DNA from: Saprospiraceae bacterium
Lineage (GTDB): Bacteria; Bacteroidota; Bacteroidia; Chitinophagales; Saprospiraceae
Assembly: GCA_020628095.1 (NCBI GenBank)
Contig: JAHDFP010000018.1
Location: 1-64,000, forward strand
Direction: 5' to 3'
Length of the DNA stretch: 64,000 bases
Shown here: positions 27,616-36,990 of the stretch, piece after piece
How positions within the stretch are numbered: position 1 is the stretch's first letter
Layout of the letters: each line of letters starts with the position of its first letter
The notes under the pieces: generated by a model
What the model was told of the DNA's origin: nothing
Seen by the model: the letters and a program-made list of their open reading frames with translations, nothing else
Databases searched by the model: none
Translations under genes and position numbers: made by a program

Positions 27616-28444
27616 AAACACATTCGAGCTAAAAAAAGACATTGTTTTTTTCGATGTAGAGGCCACAGGACTCAATGTCGTCAAAGATAGAATCATACAA
27701 ATAGCACTGATCAAATTCTCTCAGGATACTGAAGAGCCTCAAGAACTCATGATGCTTATCAACCCAGGTCATGTGCTAATCAGCGAAGAGGCATTTGCGG
27801 TACACGGGATATCTCCTTCCATGTTAGCTAACAAGCCGACTTTTGATAAGGTAGCGGAGAGGTTATGGGATTTTATAGGAGATGCCGATCTAGCAGGTTA
27901 TAATTCTGATAGATTTGACATTCCTATTTTGATGGAAGAATTTGCCAGATGTGGGATGGAATTGGATTTGGATAATAGAAAAACTGTGGACGTCCAGAAG
28001 ATATTCTATAAGATGGAGCCACGTACGCTTTCTGCGGCTTATAGACTATACTGTGACAAGCATATAGATAACGCCCATGATGCTCTGGCCGACGTTAGAG
28101 CCACAGTAGAAGTACTACAGGGACAAATCAGACGTTATAAAGACGTAGAATATATAGATGGTGACGGATTTACACATCCAGCGCCCATAGATAATAACAT
28201 CGACAAGCTGGCCTCATTTACTAATGATGCCAGAACGGTGGATGTCACACAACGCTTGAAGTACAATCAAAGAGGAGAAATCGTATTCAACTTTGGAAAG
28301 TATATAGGTAAAAATGCAGCAGAAATACTCTCAAAGGACAGACAATACTATAATTGGATCTTGGAAAAAGATTTCTCTGCGCAAGTCAAACAAATCGTTA
28401 AGCGCATTGTCAAGGAGTATGATCAAGCAAATCCTAAGTCTTAG
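27608..28444 (+). CDS. DEDDh-family 3'-5' exonuclease
   Basis: A 278-residue protein with an N-terminal DnaQ-type exonuclease domain (about residues 10-180). The acidic motifs are visible: FFDVEATGLN (Asp and Glu), NSDRFDIPIL, and HDALADVRAT with the catalytic His. A C-terminal extension (VFNFGKYIGKNAAEIL, YYNWILEKDFSAQVK) resembles the small DUF3820-type domain often attached to such nucleases. It lacks polymerase subunit features, so it is a stand-alone exonuclease for DNA repair or RNA trimming. It is coupled at both ends (8-base overlap upstream, 26-base overlap downstream). Confidence 0.85.
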   Translation: MLKNTFELKKDIVFFDVEATGLNVVKDRIIQIALIKFSQDTEEPQELMMLINPGHVLISEEAFAVHGISPSMLANKPTFDKVAERLWDFIGDADLAGYNSDRFDIPILMEEFARCGMELDLDNRKTVDVQKIFYKMEPRTLSAAYRLYCDKHIDNAHDALADVRATVEVLQGQIRRYKDVEYIDGDGFTHPAPIDNNIDKLASFTNDARTVDVTQRLKYNQRGEIVFNFGKYIGKNAAEILSKDRQYYNWILEKDFSAQVKQIVKRIVKEYDQANPKS

Positions 28445-29204
28445 CATATTCGTTCTCTTTATTACCATTTATTCCTGCGAAGAAACAGAAGATGGATGTC
28501 TGGATTTATTAGGTGCTAATTATGATGTGCATGCGGTCAGTGCTTGTGACTCGTGCTGTACCTACCCCACTCTCAGAATCAACTATCGTCTGATGTACGA
28601 TACATTAGCTATCAGTACAAGGGATACATTTTATATAGAGGAGAAAGATACCTTTAGACTAAAGAGTCTTCAATTTCCTATTTCTGATATACAATTACAC
28701 GGAACTCTGGAAGATTATGAGATAAGGGACTCATTGAAAATTAATAATCTAGTAGACAAAGATGACTATCAATTACTAAGAACAGCCAAAACCTATTCCA
28801 TAGGAGACATAAGATTTGAAGATTATTTGGATAGTATATCTTTATCCATAGGATTAGATTCTGACCTACTGCAGATGTACGCACCTTATGACGAGATAGA
28901 TCAGAACAGTACTCTGGACGAAGTTATAGATAGTCTTTATGTAGAAACAATAGAAGAATTTAATCTACTCAAATTTCAATTTCAGCTAGCAGATAGCATC
29001 AGGCTGATAGAAGTATGTTGTCAGCGACCTGAAATATTACAATTTCCGCTGGATACAAGTAATGTCGGCGGAAGCAACTTTCTGATCAATATGGAAGTAG
29101 ATATAAAAGAACTGATCGGAGATACGAAAGCATCATACACTGACGAACAGATCGCAAATATTCTGGAACAAAATCTTTATAATTCTATTTCTATTAAAAA
29201 GTAA
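28419..29204 (+). CDS. MbnP-like lipoprotein
   Basis: A 261-residue exported lipoprotein. Start chosen at 28419, where a signal peptide with lipobox ITIYSC begins; the frame is open further upstream inside the exonuclease gene but without a sensible start. The mature N-terminus has a Cys-rich segment (CLDLLGANYDVHAVSACDSCCTYP) of the type common before such domains. The body (LKSLQFPISDIQLHG, YSIGDIRFEDYLDSISLSIGLDSDL) follows the MbnP fold pattern. The next gene encodes a di-heme peroxidase of the MbnH type, which is the usual partner. The protein contains no tryptophan at all, whereas MbnP in methanotrophs carries the Trp that MbnH oxidises. The family assignment is moderate. Confidence 0.55.
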   Translation: MIKQILSLSIFVLFITIYSCEETEDGCLDLLGANYDVHAVSACDSCCTYPTLRINYRLMYDTLAISTRDTFYIEEKDTFRLKSLQFPISDIQLHGTLEDYEIRDSLKINNLVDKDDYQLLRTAKTYSIGDIRFEDYLDSISLSIGLDSDLLQMYAPYDEIDQNSTLDEVIDSLYVETIEEFNLLKFQFQLADSIRLIEVCCQRPEILQFPLDTSNVGGSNFLINMEVDIKELIGDTKASYTDEQIANILEQNLYNSISIKK

Positions 29205-29207
29205 ATA

Positions 29208-30308
29208 TTGATCAGAGCGACGATTATATTATTTTTCTTTTTACTGCTGTCTTGCGATCCAGAGGAGACGCCTATGGAGAGAATAGACATCGATCTCACT
29301 CATATTCCCTACAAGCCTGATACACTCCAGCTTGATGTGCCAGATTACTTTCCCATATTCGAACAACCAGAAGATAACATTCTCACCACAGAAGGTGCAC
29401 GACTAGGACAACATCTTTTCTATGACAATATATTGAGTAGAGATAGTCTGATGTCTTGTTCTACGTGCCATTTTCCAGAAGGGAGCTTTACGGATAACAA
29501 GGCCTTTAGTGAGGGCGTAGATGGGATAGAAGGTCCGCGCAGCGCCATGTCTTTGGTTAATATTGGTTTTTTCTACAGAGGTTTATTTTGGGATGGGCGG
29601 ATAAATACTCTCGAAGAGCAAGCCCTTTTACCCATAGAAGACCCTATAGAATTACATACCACATGGATAGAAGTCATACCAAAGATTCAGCGCATTCCTG
29701 CTTATCAGGAAATGTACAGAGAAGCCTTTGGCATCACCAATGCTAATCAAATCACCAAGGAATTAACCGCTAAAGCCTTGGCCCAATTCCAAAGAACAAT
29801 CGTCTCATCAGGAGAAAGCAAATATGACAAAGTACAAGCTGGAAGAGCCATTTTCACCCCACAAGAACAAATGGGGTTTGATATATTTTTTGATACCGAA
29901 ATAGATCTTCCAGATGGTCAGTGTGCCCATTGCCACGATGGTCCTTTACTTACCACTAATGAGTATCTTAATAATGGTCTGGACGAGGCGGCTTATTGGG
30001 ATGACTTCATAGATACTGGTCATGGTGGCATTACGGGCAATCAATTTGACAAGGGAAAATTTAGAGTGCCGACCTTACGTAACATAGAATTCTCTGCGCC
30101 GTATATGCACGATGGAAGATTCGAGACACTAGAAGAAGTGATGGAACATTATGTATCGGGAGGTGAGATGTCTATAGGAAAGAGTCCTTTTATGGACCCT
30201 GATTCTATCGTACTAAATCAAACCCACATGGAAGCTGTCATAGCCTTCATGAAAACTCTTTCTGATCCTGTTATGATGGAAAACCCAAATCTTTCCAATC
30301 CACACTAA
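29208..30308 (+). CDS. Di-heme cytochrome c peroxidase family (MbnH/MauG-like) lipoprotein
   Basis: A 366-residue exported protein with two c-type heme sites, CSTCH (84-88) and CAHCH (239-243). A signal peptide ends in the lipobox LLSC near residue 16. The body matches bacterial cytochrome c peroxidases (GARLGQHLFYDNILSRDSLMSC, GPRSAMSLVNI, FWDGRINTLEEQAL, KFRVPTLRNI, YMHDGRFETLEEVMEHY). It starts at TTG, 3 bases after the preceding lipoprotein gene, so the two form a unit. Members reduce peroxide or oxidise a protein partner. The MbnP-like neighbour favours the second role, by inference. Confidence 0.85.
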   Translation: MIRATIILFFFLLLSCDPEETPMERIDIDLTHIPYKPDTLQLDVPDYFPIFEQPEDNILTTEGARLGQHLFYDNILSRDSLMSCSTCHFPEGSFTDNKAFSEGVDGIEGPRSAMSLVNIGFFYRGLFWDGRINTLEEQALLPIEDPIELHTTWIEVIPKIQRIPAYQEMYREAFGITNANQITKELTAKALAQFQRTIVSSGESKYDKVQAGRAIFTPQEQMGFDIFFDTEIDLPDGQCAHCHDGPLLTTNEYLNNGLDEAAYWDDFIDTGHGGITGNQFDKGKFRVPTLRNIEFSAPYMHDGRFETLEEVMEHYVSGGEMSIGKSPFMDPDSIVLNQTHMEAVIAFMKTLSDPVMMENPNLSNPH

Positions 30309-30367
30309 AAAAATAGCAGCCCAAGAATTACCTCTGAGCTGCCATCATTTATTATTTTCTATATAAT

Positions 30368-31198
30368 TTAAAACCGATAGCTCAGACCAGAACTAGCAGA
30401 GATAAGATGCGTTCCTTGCAGATTATTAGGATGTACTCTAAAACCAACACCCCTTCTTATGATAAGATTAAATTCTAACTTCTCGAGAAATTTTATGTTG
30501 GTCCAATCAAAAGAAACCCCAAGCCCACCTTCTAAAAATATTCTTTGATTAGTGCTGATGCCTGGGTCAAAGCATTCTTCCATATAAAAAGACTCTATGT
30601 TATCATCTATGAAATTGTCCGCATTACCTGGATTAATATTATCCGCCAGCAAATTAGAAGATCCTGAGATGCATAGGTCATTATTGTAGGAAGCTCCTAT
30701 ATTAGTTCCGACACCTCCATACAGATTTAAAGGTCCTATCACTTTCAGTCTATATAAAAGACTGGCCTCCAATGCAAGTTCATCATGTGTTGTATGAAAA
30801 TTAATGTATTCGCCTCGTGTAAAATCAGTGAATCTGTTTTCATAAGTTACGGCATCCACTCGATTAGGCATATAAACCAAATTGGTTCTTAATTCAAAAT
30901 TTTTAAAAGATGGATGCTCTAGACTTAAACCAAATCTGAAGTGCGGATTTTCGCATGTGCCTCCGACCATGTCTTGACCATTGAAGTTAAGGTCTTTGAG
31001 ATCGGAAAATCTATCATTAGGAATTTGATCTATAAAATATGAATGATCAAGATTATAAATCATATCCATATCGTTACCGATAGAAAAATTGATCTTGGTC
31101 ACTTTGAGTTTATTGCCGAGACTAACTGTCTCTATCTCTTGAGCGCATGTATTGGACCATACAAAACAGGTAATTAAAACAGCATAAATAATTTTCAT
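30368..31198 (-). CDS. Putative outer-membrane beta-barrel protein
   Basis: A 276-residue exported protein with a clear signal peptide (IIYAVLITCFVWSNTCAQ). The rest alternates polar and hydrophobic residues in strand-like runs (FRFGLSLEHPSFKNFELRTNLVYMP, ELALEASLLYRLKVIGPLNLYGGVGTNIG) and ends in ISASSGLSYRF. This is a typical barrel signature with a terminal aromatic residue. I do not recognise a specific family. It is divergent from the LVIVD-repeat protein. Confidence 0.6.
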   Translation of the reverse strand: MKIIYAVLITCFVWSNTCAQEIETVSLGNKLKVTKINFSIGNDMDMIYNLDHSYFIDQIPNDRFSDLKDLNFNGQDMVGGTCENPHFRFGLSLEHPSFKNFELRTNLVYMPNRVDAVTYENRFTDFTRGEYINFHTTHDELALEASLLYRLKVIGPLNLYGGVGTNIGASYNNDLCISGSSNLLADNINPGNADNFIDDNIESFYMEECFDPGISTNQRIFLEGGLGVSFDWTNIKFLEKLEFNLIIRRGVGFRVHPNNLQGTHLISASSGLSYRF

Positions 31199-31407
31199 CG
31201 TTCTTAGTTATGAAGTGAAGATAAAATAGTTCAACATCGTAAATGTAAACCCGATTATGCGAACCAAATCTTTACAAAAGATTAAGGCCCGTTAATTATT
31301 TCATAATAAAGTCATCATGACAGATTAGCTTGACGATAACAATGATACATTCATCGAAAAATATCTACTGCTCTCAGCAGATAATTATCTTTATAAATAA
31401 AAAAACG

Positions 31408-33837
31408 ATGAAACAAATTTTACTTCTTGGTTTTCTATTGTCTTCATTTTTTGGCTCAGCTCAGCTCAATATGGAACTACTATCTGAGGTAGAGTATCCT
31501 GGCAATGCAGGTAATGATGTGTGGGGTTATGTCGCCCCAGATAATAGTGAATATGCCATCATGGGAACTTTTGACGGCGTATCAGTGGTCAATATTACCG
31601 ATCCAGAAAACCCTATCGAGGTAGACTTTATCGAGCAACAAGGATCGACATGGAGAGATATAAAAACATGGGGAGAATATGCCTATGTCACGGCCGACGA
31701 ACAAGGCACAACGGATGGTCTGCTCGTAATCGATATGCGAAATCTTCCAGATTCCATCTCCTATCAAAACATGAACTTACAAGTACCAGGAGAGGGTATT
31801 ATCAACACGTGTCACAATCTTTACATTGACGAATTTGGCTATGCCTACCTATCAGGATGTGGCAGTCTCAACGCAGGCGGATTGTTGATATGGGATGTGG
31901 CGACTACTCCAGGAGAACCAATATTCGCAGGTTTAGGTTTTCGAGAGTACTCTCATGATGTATATGTCAGAGATAACATCGCCTACAGTTCTGAGATCGC
32001 AAAAACTCCTCAGACGACCTTCAGCGCTTATGATGTTAGCGACAAATCCAATGTGACTCTATTAGGATCTCAATTTACACCAGGCAATGCCACTCATAAT
32101 GCTTGGCTCTCTGATGACGGCAAGACCATATTTACTACGGACGAAGTAGCTGACGCACCCATAGCTTCCTATGACGTATCCGACTTATCGGATATAAGAT
32201 TACTCGATGAGTATAGACCTTCTGCTACGCTCAATACTGGCGTCGTTCCTCATAATGTCCATGTGTGGGATGATTGGCTTATTATATCCTATTACACGGA
32301 TGGATGTATTGTAGTGGATGCCGCAAGGCCAGATAACTTAATAGAAGTAGGTAATTTCGATACTTTCTTTGGAGTCGGTGCTGGATTCAATGGGGCTTGG
32401 GGCGCTTATCCATTCTTTCCATCAGGTACTGTCATTGTAGGAGAAATGGGTGGAGAATTTATGTCAGGAGATTCTAACGGGAAACTAGTCGTCCTCAGGC
32501 CTACTTATGTGCGTGCCTCTTACCTAGAAGGACTTATCACTAATAGTGAAGATGGTTTGTCCATCAATAATGCAGAAGTCGTAATAGACGGTCTTAACGT
32601 CCAAGAGTTCTCTAAGGCCAATGGAGAATACAAGACAGGAACCCATGAAAACGGCACATTTACCGTCACGGTAAGTGCTTTTGGATTCGAATCCGTGACA
32701 AGAGATGTAATACTAGAAAATGGTCAACTTACTACAGAAAATTTCGAGTTGACACCTTTACCAAGGATTGACATAGATTTGACAATAGTGGATGAGATGA
32801 CAAATGAGGGTATAGAAAATGCCAAAGTATTATTCACATCAGGGGCACAAAATTTTGAATATACAACTGACGAAAATGGCAACGTACTAATTACTGATTT
32901 TGTAAGCACAGAATACGAGATTATCGCAGGTGCTTGGGGGTACCAATATAATATAGCTGCGCAGGACTTTAGTCAGTTTGCATCTGGTAATGGATACGAA
33001 ATTAGATTGGAAGAGGGTTATGAAGATATATTCTCATTAGATCTAGGATGGGAGAAAAATTTTACTGGATTTCAAGGGGCATGGGAAAGGGGCATTCCTA
33101 TTGGACAATCTCAAGGTGGAGTTTTTCTAGCACCAGGTTCGGATTCCGATGACCTTGGCAACCATTGTTATGTGACTGGAAACAGCAGAAATTTTTCCGA
33201 TGGATTTATGATAGGGAATGCAGAACTTTTATCCCCAGTTTTTGATGTAACAGATATGATGGACCCAGTAATAGAATATGATACGTGGTTCTGGGTATCT
33301 ACATTTAATGGTCAGGTGGACTCTGAAGATTACATTATTTATATAGACAATGGTATAGAAAGAGTGGTTATAGATAGCCTTGATTTTGATCTAGCAGCCA
33401 TCTTTGCTGGAGAACCTAACCAATGGACTCCAAGTAGAAAAATTGGGTTAAAAGATTATATATCGATTACGGATAGTATGAGGTTAGTCGCTCAGATTTC
33501 CGAAGAAGGATTCAATAGCGCCGTGGAAGGTGGATTTGATAATTTCAGATTATATGATTCAGGATTAATAAGTACAGAGGAAATAATAGTAGATAACTCA
33601 TACAACATCTATCCCAATCCTAGTCAGGAGTTTTTCAATCTCAGAATAAATAATCCGTCTAATGAAAGTATCAATCTATCTGTCTATAATCTCAATGGTC
33701 AAATCATAGAATCACAAACATTAAGACCTTATAGCAAAAAGATAGATTTCGGATATAACCTAAACGCTGGATCTTATTTTGTCAAAATCGTCAATGCTGA
33801 AGGTCAAGCACAATTCAAAAAAATAATAAAGCTGTAA
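31408..33837 (+). CDS. LVIVD-repeat (choice-of-anchor B type) secreted protein with T9SS type A sorting domain
   Basis: About 809 residues from the preferred start at 31408, where a signal peptide begins (MKQILLLGFLLSSFFGSAQ); the frame is open to 31330. The N-terminal 380 residues are a beta-propeller of LVIVD-type repeats (SVVNITDPENPIEVDFIEQQ, YDVSDKSNVTLLG, HNVHVWDDWLIISYYTDG). Two carboxypeptidase-regulatory-like modules follow (EGLITNSEDGLSINNAEVVI and IDLTIVDEMTNEGIENAKVL), then a jellyroll-type domain. The end (YNIYPNPSQEFFNLRI, NLNGQIIESQ, GSYFVKIVNAEGQAQFKKIIKL) is a type A sorting domain. It is surface exposed or released; its ligand is unknown. Confidence 0.85.
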   Translation: MKQILLLGFLLSSFFGSAQLNMELLSEVEYPGNAGNDVWGYVAPDNSEYAIMGTFDGVSVVNITDPENPIEVDFIEQQGSTWRDIKTWGEYAYVTADEQGTTDGLLVIDMRNLPDSISYQNMNLQVPGEGIINTCHNLYIDEFGYAYLSGCGSLNAGGLLIWDVATTPGEPIFAGLGFREYSHDVYVRDNIAYSSEIAKTPQTTFSAYDVSDKSNVTLLGSQFTPGNATHNAWLSDDGKTIFTTDEVADAPIASYDVSDLSDIRLLDEYRPSATLNTGVVPHNVHVWDDWLIISYYTDGCIVVDAARPDNLIEVGNFDTFFGVGAGFNGAWGAYPFFPSGTVIVGEMGGEFMSGDSNGKLVVLRPTYVRASYLEGLITNSEDGLSINNAEVVIDGLNVQEFSKANGEYKTGTHENGTFTVTVSAFGFESVTRDVILENGQLTTENFELTPLPRIDIDLTIVDEMTNEGIENAKVLFTSGAQNFEYTTDENGNVLITDFVSTEYEIIAGAWGYQYNIAAQDFSQFASGNGYEIRLEEGYEDIFSLDLGWEKNFTGFQGAWERGIPIGQSQGGVFLAPGSDSDDLGNHCYVTGNSRNFSDGFMIGNAELLSPVFDVTDMMDPVIEYDTWFWVSTFNGQVDSEDYIIYIDNGIERVVIDSLDFDLAAIFAGEPNQWTPSRKIGLKDYISITDSMRLVAQISEEGFNSAVEGGFDNFRLYDSGLISTEEIIVDNSYNIYPNPSQEFFNLRINNPSNESINLSVYNLNGQIIESQTLRPYSKKIDFGYNLNAGSYFVKIVNAEGQAQFKKIIKL

Positions 33838-33856
33838 ATAGAGAAATAAAATAATG

Positions 33857-35104
33857 TCAAGTGGTTTCTGAGTAGAGTCTTGGAAACCACTTTTTTATTA
33901 TAGATAAATAAAAAGGTGCCGCATACACTGCAAGCAATGGCTCCAGAGTAATCACTCTGAATCTGTTAATAGGAAAAAAGACGAAAAAGATAATGGCAAT
34001 AGTAACGATCAGGCTAAGTAAAAGAGCATGTTTCTTCCATTGTCTTCTGTGCACCCATAAAAACACATAGGCTGGCAAGTATAATAAAAGACCAGATACA
34101 AAACTGATTAACCAAACTGGTCTAGAATAATATTGCCAATCCAAGCCTGGTAACAAATATCGTTTTAGTGCAAAAAACTTAAGTGCAAAAAACTTCTTGG
34201 GATTATCTACTATCCAATTCAAAGCTATCTTAAGTCTCATCTCATTTCTTATCCTCGGTGACCCAGCATTCACTTTTCCATACCCCGCGAAAACATATTC
34301 TTTATCAAAGACAAAAGATGGGTCGCATATTCTGGCCACATTGTTATCCCCTACCCTTTCTGGATTAGTGAAACAGGAATAGGTCTCATCGCTGTGACCT
34401 AATAAAAATAGAGAGGCATTACCATGACTTGATATGGTGAATACATTATGAATTCTTTTATTTACTAATCCATGTGGAAGGACAAATACAAAGACGCAAA
34501 TGAGAAATAGCAAGATGTTCTTGGGTGATGTTGTCTTATACATCATCCAAAGCAAAAACGGAATAAGAATAATTACATGAGATTTAGTAAGTAAGGCCAA
34601 TGAAAAAAAACATGAGGCAAGAATAGTATCTCGACTCCTATCTGATCTAAGATGGACTAAAAAAAAGTATATGAAAAAAATAAAGTAAGCCTGAAACGAT
34701 GTCTCTTGGGTAAGTGTAAAATTATACCACAAGGTTAATGGATAGAAGATATATATCAGGCCAGTCATCAGAGATAAGGCTCTTTTCTGAAATAATAGAT
34801 ACGCAATTTTGTATATACAGACCGACGATAATCCGATTAATAAAAATTGGAATCCTACAGCTATCTCTTGCCAATGTCCTATGGATATCCACTTACATAG
34901 AGCTAAAGTGTATGGATATAACGGAGCACTTATATACGCGATGATATCCAGATTATAATTCCCACCAACTATTTGCTGACTAAGATTGTCATATCTGTAA
35001 GAATCCCCGAAAAGCTCAAAATTATCATAGCCGCTTATTACCTTGAATAATACTCTGACTAAAAGGCATAAGAAAAAAACATAGAAGCAATCAGATCGAC
35101 GCAT
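33857..35104 (-). CDS. Polytopic membrane protein, GT39/ArnT-like glycosyltransferase family
   Basis: A 415-residue inner-membrane protein with around ten hydrophobic segments. The first periplasmic loop has DSYRYDNLSQQIVGGNYNLD, in the place where GT-C enzymes carry an acidic motif. YIFYPLTLWYNFTLTQETSFQAYFIF is also typical of the dolichyl-phosphate-mannosyltransferase-like clan. Such enzymes transfer sugars from lipid carriers to proteins or lipids in the periplasm. Acceptor and donor are unknown. It starts 19 bases downstream of galE on the same strand, so the two are likely cotranscribed, which fits a role in surface glycan synthesis. Confidence 0.7.
   Translation of the reverse strand: MRRSDCFYVFFLCLLVRVLFKVISGYDNFELFGDSYRYDNLSQQIVGGNYNLDIIAYISAPLYPYTLALCKWISIGHWQEIAVGFQFLLIGLSSVCIYKIAYLLFQKRALSLMTGLIYIFYPLTLWYNFTLTQETSFQAYFIFFIYFFLVHLRSDRSRDTILASCFFSLALLTKSHVIILIPFLLWMMYKTTSPKNILLFLICVFVFVLPHGLVNKRIHNVFTISSHGNASLFLLGHSDETYSCFTNPERVGDNNVARICDPSFVFDKEYVFAGYGKVNAGSPRIRNEMRLKIALNWIVDNPKKFFALKFFALKRYLLPGLDWQYYSRPVWLISFVSGLLLYLPAYVFLWVHRRQWKKHALLLSLIVTIAIIFFVFFPINRFRVITLEPLLAVYAAPFYLSIIKKWFPRLYSETT
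33859..33892 (+). terminator. Terminator of the LVIVD-repeat gene, inside the end of the convergent gene
   Basis: AAGTGGTTTC (33859-33868) and GAAACCACTT (33883-33892) form a 10-bp perfect stem with a 14-base loop, followed by TTTTATT. On the reverse strand the same bases encode the last 12 codons or so of the glycosyltransferase, ending KKWFPRLYSETT. Confidence 0.7.
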
Positions 35105-35123
35105 AACTTATGACGTTACTAGA

Positions 35124-36152
35124 TCAATCTATATTTCGGATTTTTTTCTCCCAGTTCCAGGCTGACGCGGTCATTTCATCTAGACTCAACTCTGTTTGCC
35201 ATCCAAGGACATCCTTGGCCTTTGAGGTATCGGCAAATATTTCCATGACATCGCCCGCTCTACGAGGTGCTATTTTGTGGTTGAGTTTCTTACCGCTAAC
35301 TTTTTCGAAAGACTTGATGACATCCATAACGGAGTATCCTTGACCCGTTCCGATATTGAATACCTCATAAGGTTTTTCCTGTGCCGAATCCATGAGTCTT
35401 TTCATAGCCACGACATGCGCCTTAGCTAGATCTACCACATGTATATAATCACGGACAGCAGTTCCATCTTTTGTCGTGTAATCATCGCCGTAGACATTCA
35501 GTTGTTCTCTGAGGCCAGCGGCCGTCTGCGTGATAAAAGGCATGAGGTTATTAGGAACACCGCGAGGTAACTCACCTATCTGAGTCGAGTCATGGGCTCC
35601 TATAGGATTGAAATATCTAAGAGAGATAACCTGCATTGGTTTATCTCCATTTTTAGTGTAGTCGAATAATATTTCTTCACCCATCTGCTTAGTATTACCA
35701 TAAGGTGAGGCGGCTGGTTTCACTGGTGTACCCTCGGTAACTGGCAAAATATCTGGTTCTCCATATACTGTACAAGAGCTAGAAAAAATCAAGTCATTGA
35801 TACCATAGTCTTCCATACACTGCATCACATTGATCAATCCTACGATATTATTCTTGTAATATAACAAGGGCTTATTGACACTTTCATTGACTGCTTTGAG
35901 CGCAGCAAAATGTATGACCCCAATAGCATCCTGGTGCTTTTCAAAAAACCTATTGGTCGCATCCCAATCACTCAACTCCACTTGCTCAAAATCTGGCTGT
36001 ATTCCAGTTATTGCCTTGATACCATCCAATACGGATACTTCAGAATTAGACAAATTATCTACGATCACTGGTACTATTCCATTATCGATCAATTCCACGA
36101 CGACATGAGATCCGATATATCCCATCCCTCCTGTTACTATTATCTTTTGCAT
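35124..36152 (-). CDS. galE: UDP-glucose 4-epimerase
   Basis: A 342-residue cytoplasmic enzyme of the extended SDR family that interconverts UDP-glucose and UDP-galactose. The NAD-binding motif TGGMGYIGSH is at residues 7-16. The catalytic set Ser/Tyr/Lys is seen in SSSCTVYG and in SPYGNTK (YxxxK). Substrate-region motifs include LRYFNPIGAH and RDYIHVVDLAKAH. Length and order match GalE closely. The membrane glycosyltransferase follows in the same transcription unit. Confidence 0.95.
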   Translation of the reverse strand: MQKIIVTGGMGYIGSHVVVELIDNGIVPVIVDNLSNSEVSVLDGIKAITGIQPDFEQVELSDWDATNRFFEKHQDAIGVIHFAALKAVNESVNKPLLYYKNNIVGLINVMQCMEDYGINDLIFSSSCTVYGEPDILPVTEGTPVKPAASPYGNTKQMGEEILFDYTKNGDKPMQVISLRYFNPIGAHDSTQIGELPRGVPNNLMPFITQTAAGLREQLNVYGDDYTTKDGTAVRDYIHVVDLAKAHVVAMKRLMDSAQEKPYEVFNIGTGQGYSVMDVIKSFEKVSGKKLNHKIAPRRAGDVMEIFADTSKAKDVLGWQTELSLDEMTASAWNWEKKIRNID

Positions 36153-36282
36153 GATATGCTATAAATATGTAAGTAAAGATAGGTCTAATTTGCAGAGCAT
36201 AGAGATCGTAAATATTTTATAATACCCTCCTATTATATTTCTCATTGAAATTTATTTTATAGATTGTGATGAATAAAGTATT

Positions 36283-36984
36283 ATGGACAAACGGGTACAA
36301 AATGCGGCAGCAGCCGTCTCTGACATAAAAGATAATATGACTTTGATGGTGGGTGGATTTGGGTTATGCGGTATTCCAGAAAACTCCATAGCTGCCCTCG
36401 TGGACAATAATATTTTTGGTCTTACCTGTATATCCAATAATGCAGGAGTCGATGATTTCGGTTTGGGTTTACTCTTACAGAAAAAGCAAATCAAAAAAAT
36501 GATCTCCTCATACGTAGGAGAAAATGACGAATTCGAAAGACAAATGCTAAGTGGAGAACTGGAAGTAGAACTTATACCGCAAGGTACCTTGGCGCAAAGA
36601 TGTCAGGCGGCTGGTGCAGGCATTCCTGCATTTTACACACCAGCAGGCTTTGGGACGGAAGTGGCAGAAGGAAAAGAAGTAAGGTATTTTAATGGCAAGC
36701 CACATCTTATGGAACATGCTTTCGAGGCCGACTTTGCAATAGTCAAAGCATGGAAAGGTGATCAGAACGGCAACCTTGTCTATAAAGGAACGGCAAGGAA
36801 TTTTAATCCTTTGATGGCCATGGCTGGCAAGATAACCATTGCCGAAGTAGAAGAATTAGTTCCTCTTGGCACACTCGACCCTAATCATATACATACTCCA
36901 GGAATATTTGTACAAAGGATATTCCAAGGTATCAACTATGAAAAAAGAATAGAACAAAAAACAGTACTCAAAAGAACCCAGTAA
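36283..36984 (+). CDS. scoA: 3-oxoacid CoA-transferase subunit A
   Basis: A 233-residue subunit of succinyl-CoA:3-ketoacid CoA-transferase, which activates acetoacetate using succinyl-CoA. Marks of the alpha subunit are [15 protein letters not shown] near the start, [33 protein letters not shown] and [18 protein letters not shown]. It is the first gene of an operon with subunit B (6 bases downstream) and an NhaC-family carrier. Confidence 0.92.
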   Translation: MDKRVQNAAAAVSDIKDNMTLMVGGFGLCGIPENSIAALVDNNIFGLTCISNNAGVDDFGLGLLLQKKQIKKMISSYVGENDEFERQMLSGELEVELIPQGTLAQRCQAAGAGIPAFYTPAGFGTEVAEGKEVRYFNGKPHLMEHAFEADFAIVKAWKGDQNGNLVYKGTARNFNPLMAMAGKITIAEVEELVPLGTLDPNHIHTPGIFVQRIFQGINYEKRIEQKTVLKRTQ

Positions 36985-36990
36985 AACGAT

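Noticed and set aside
30305-30345. Short stem (AGCAGC...GCTGCC) after the peroxidase gene as a terminator
   Set aside because: Only about five to six pairs with poor flanking T-runs; cannot be separated from chance.
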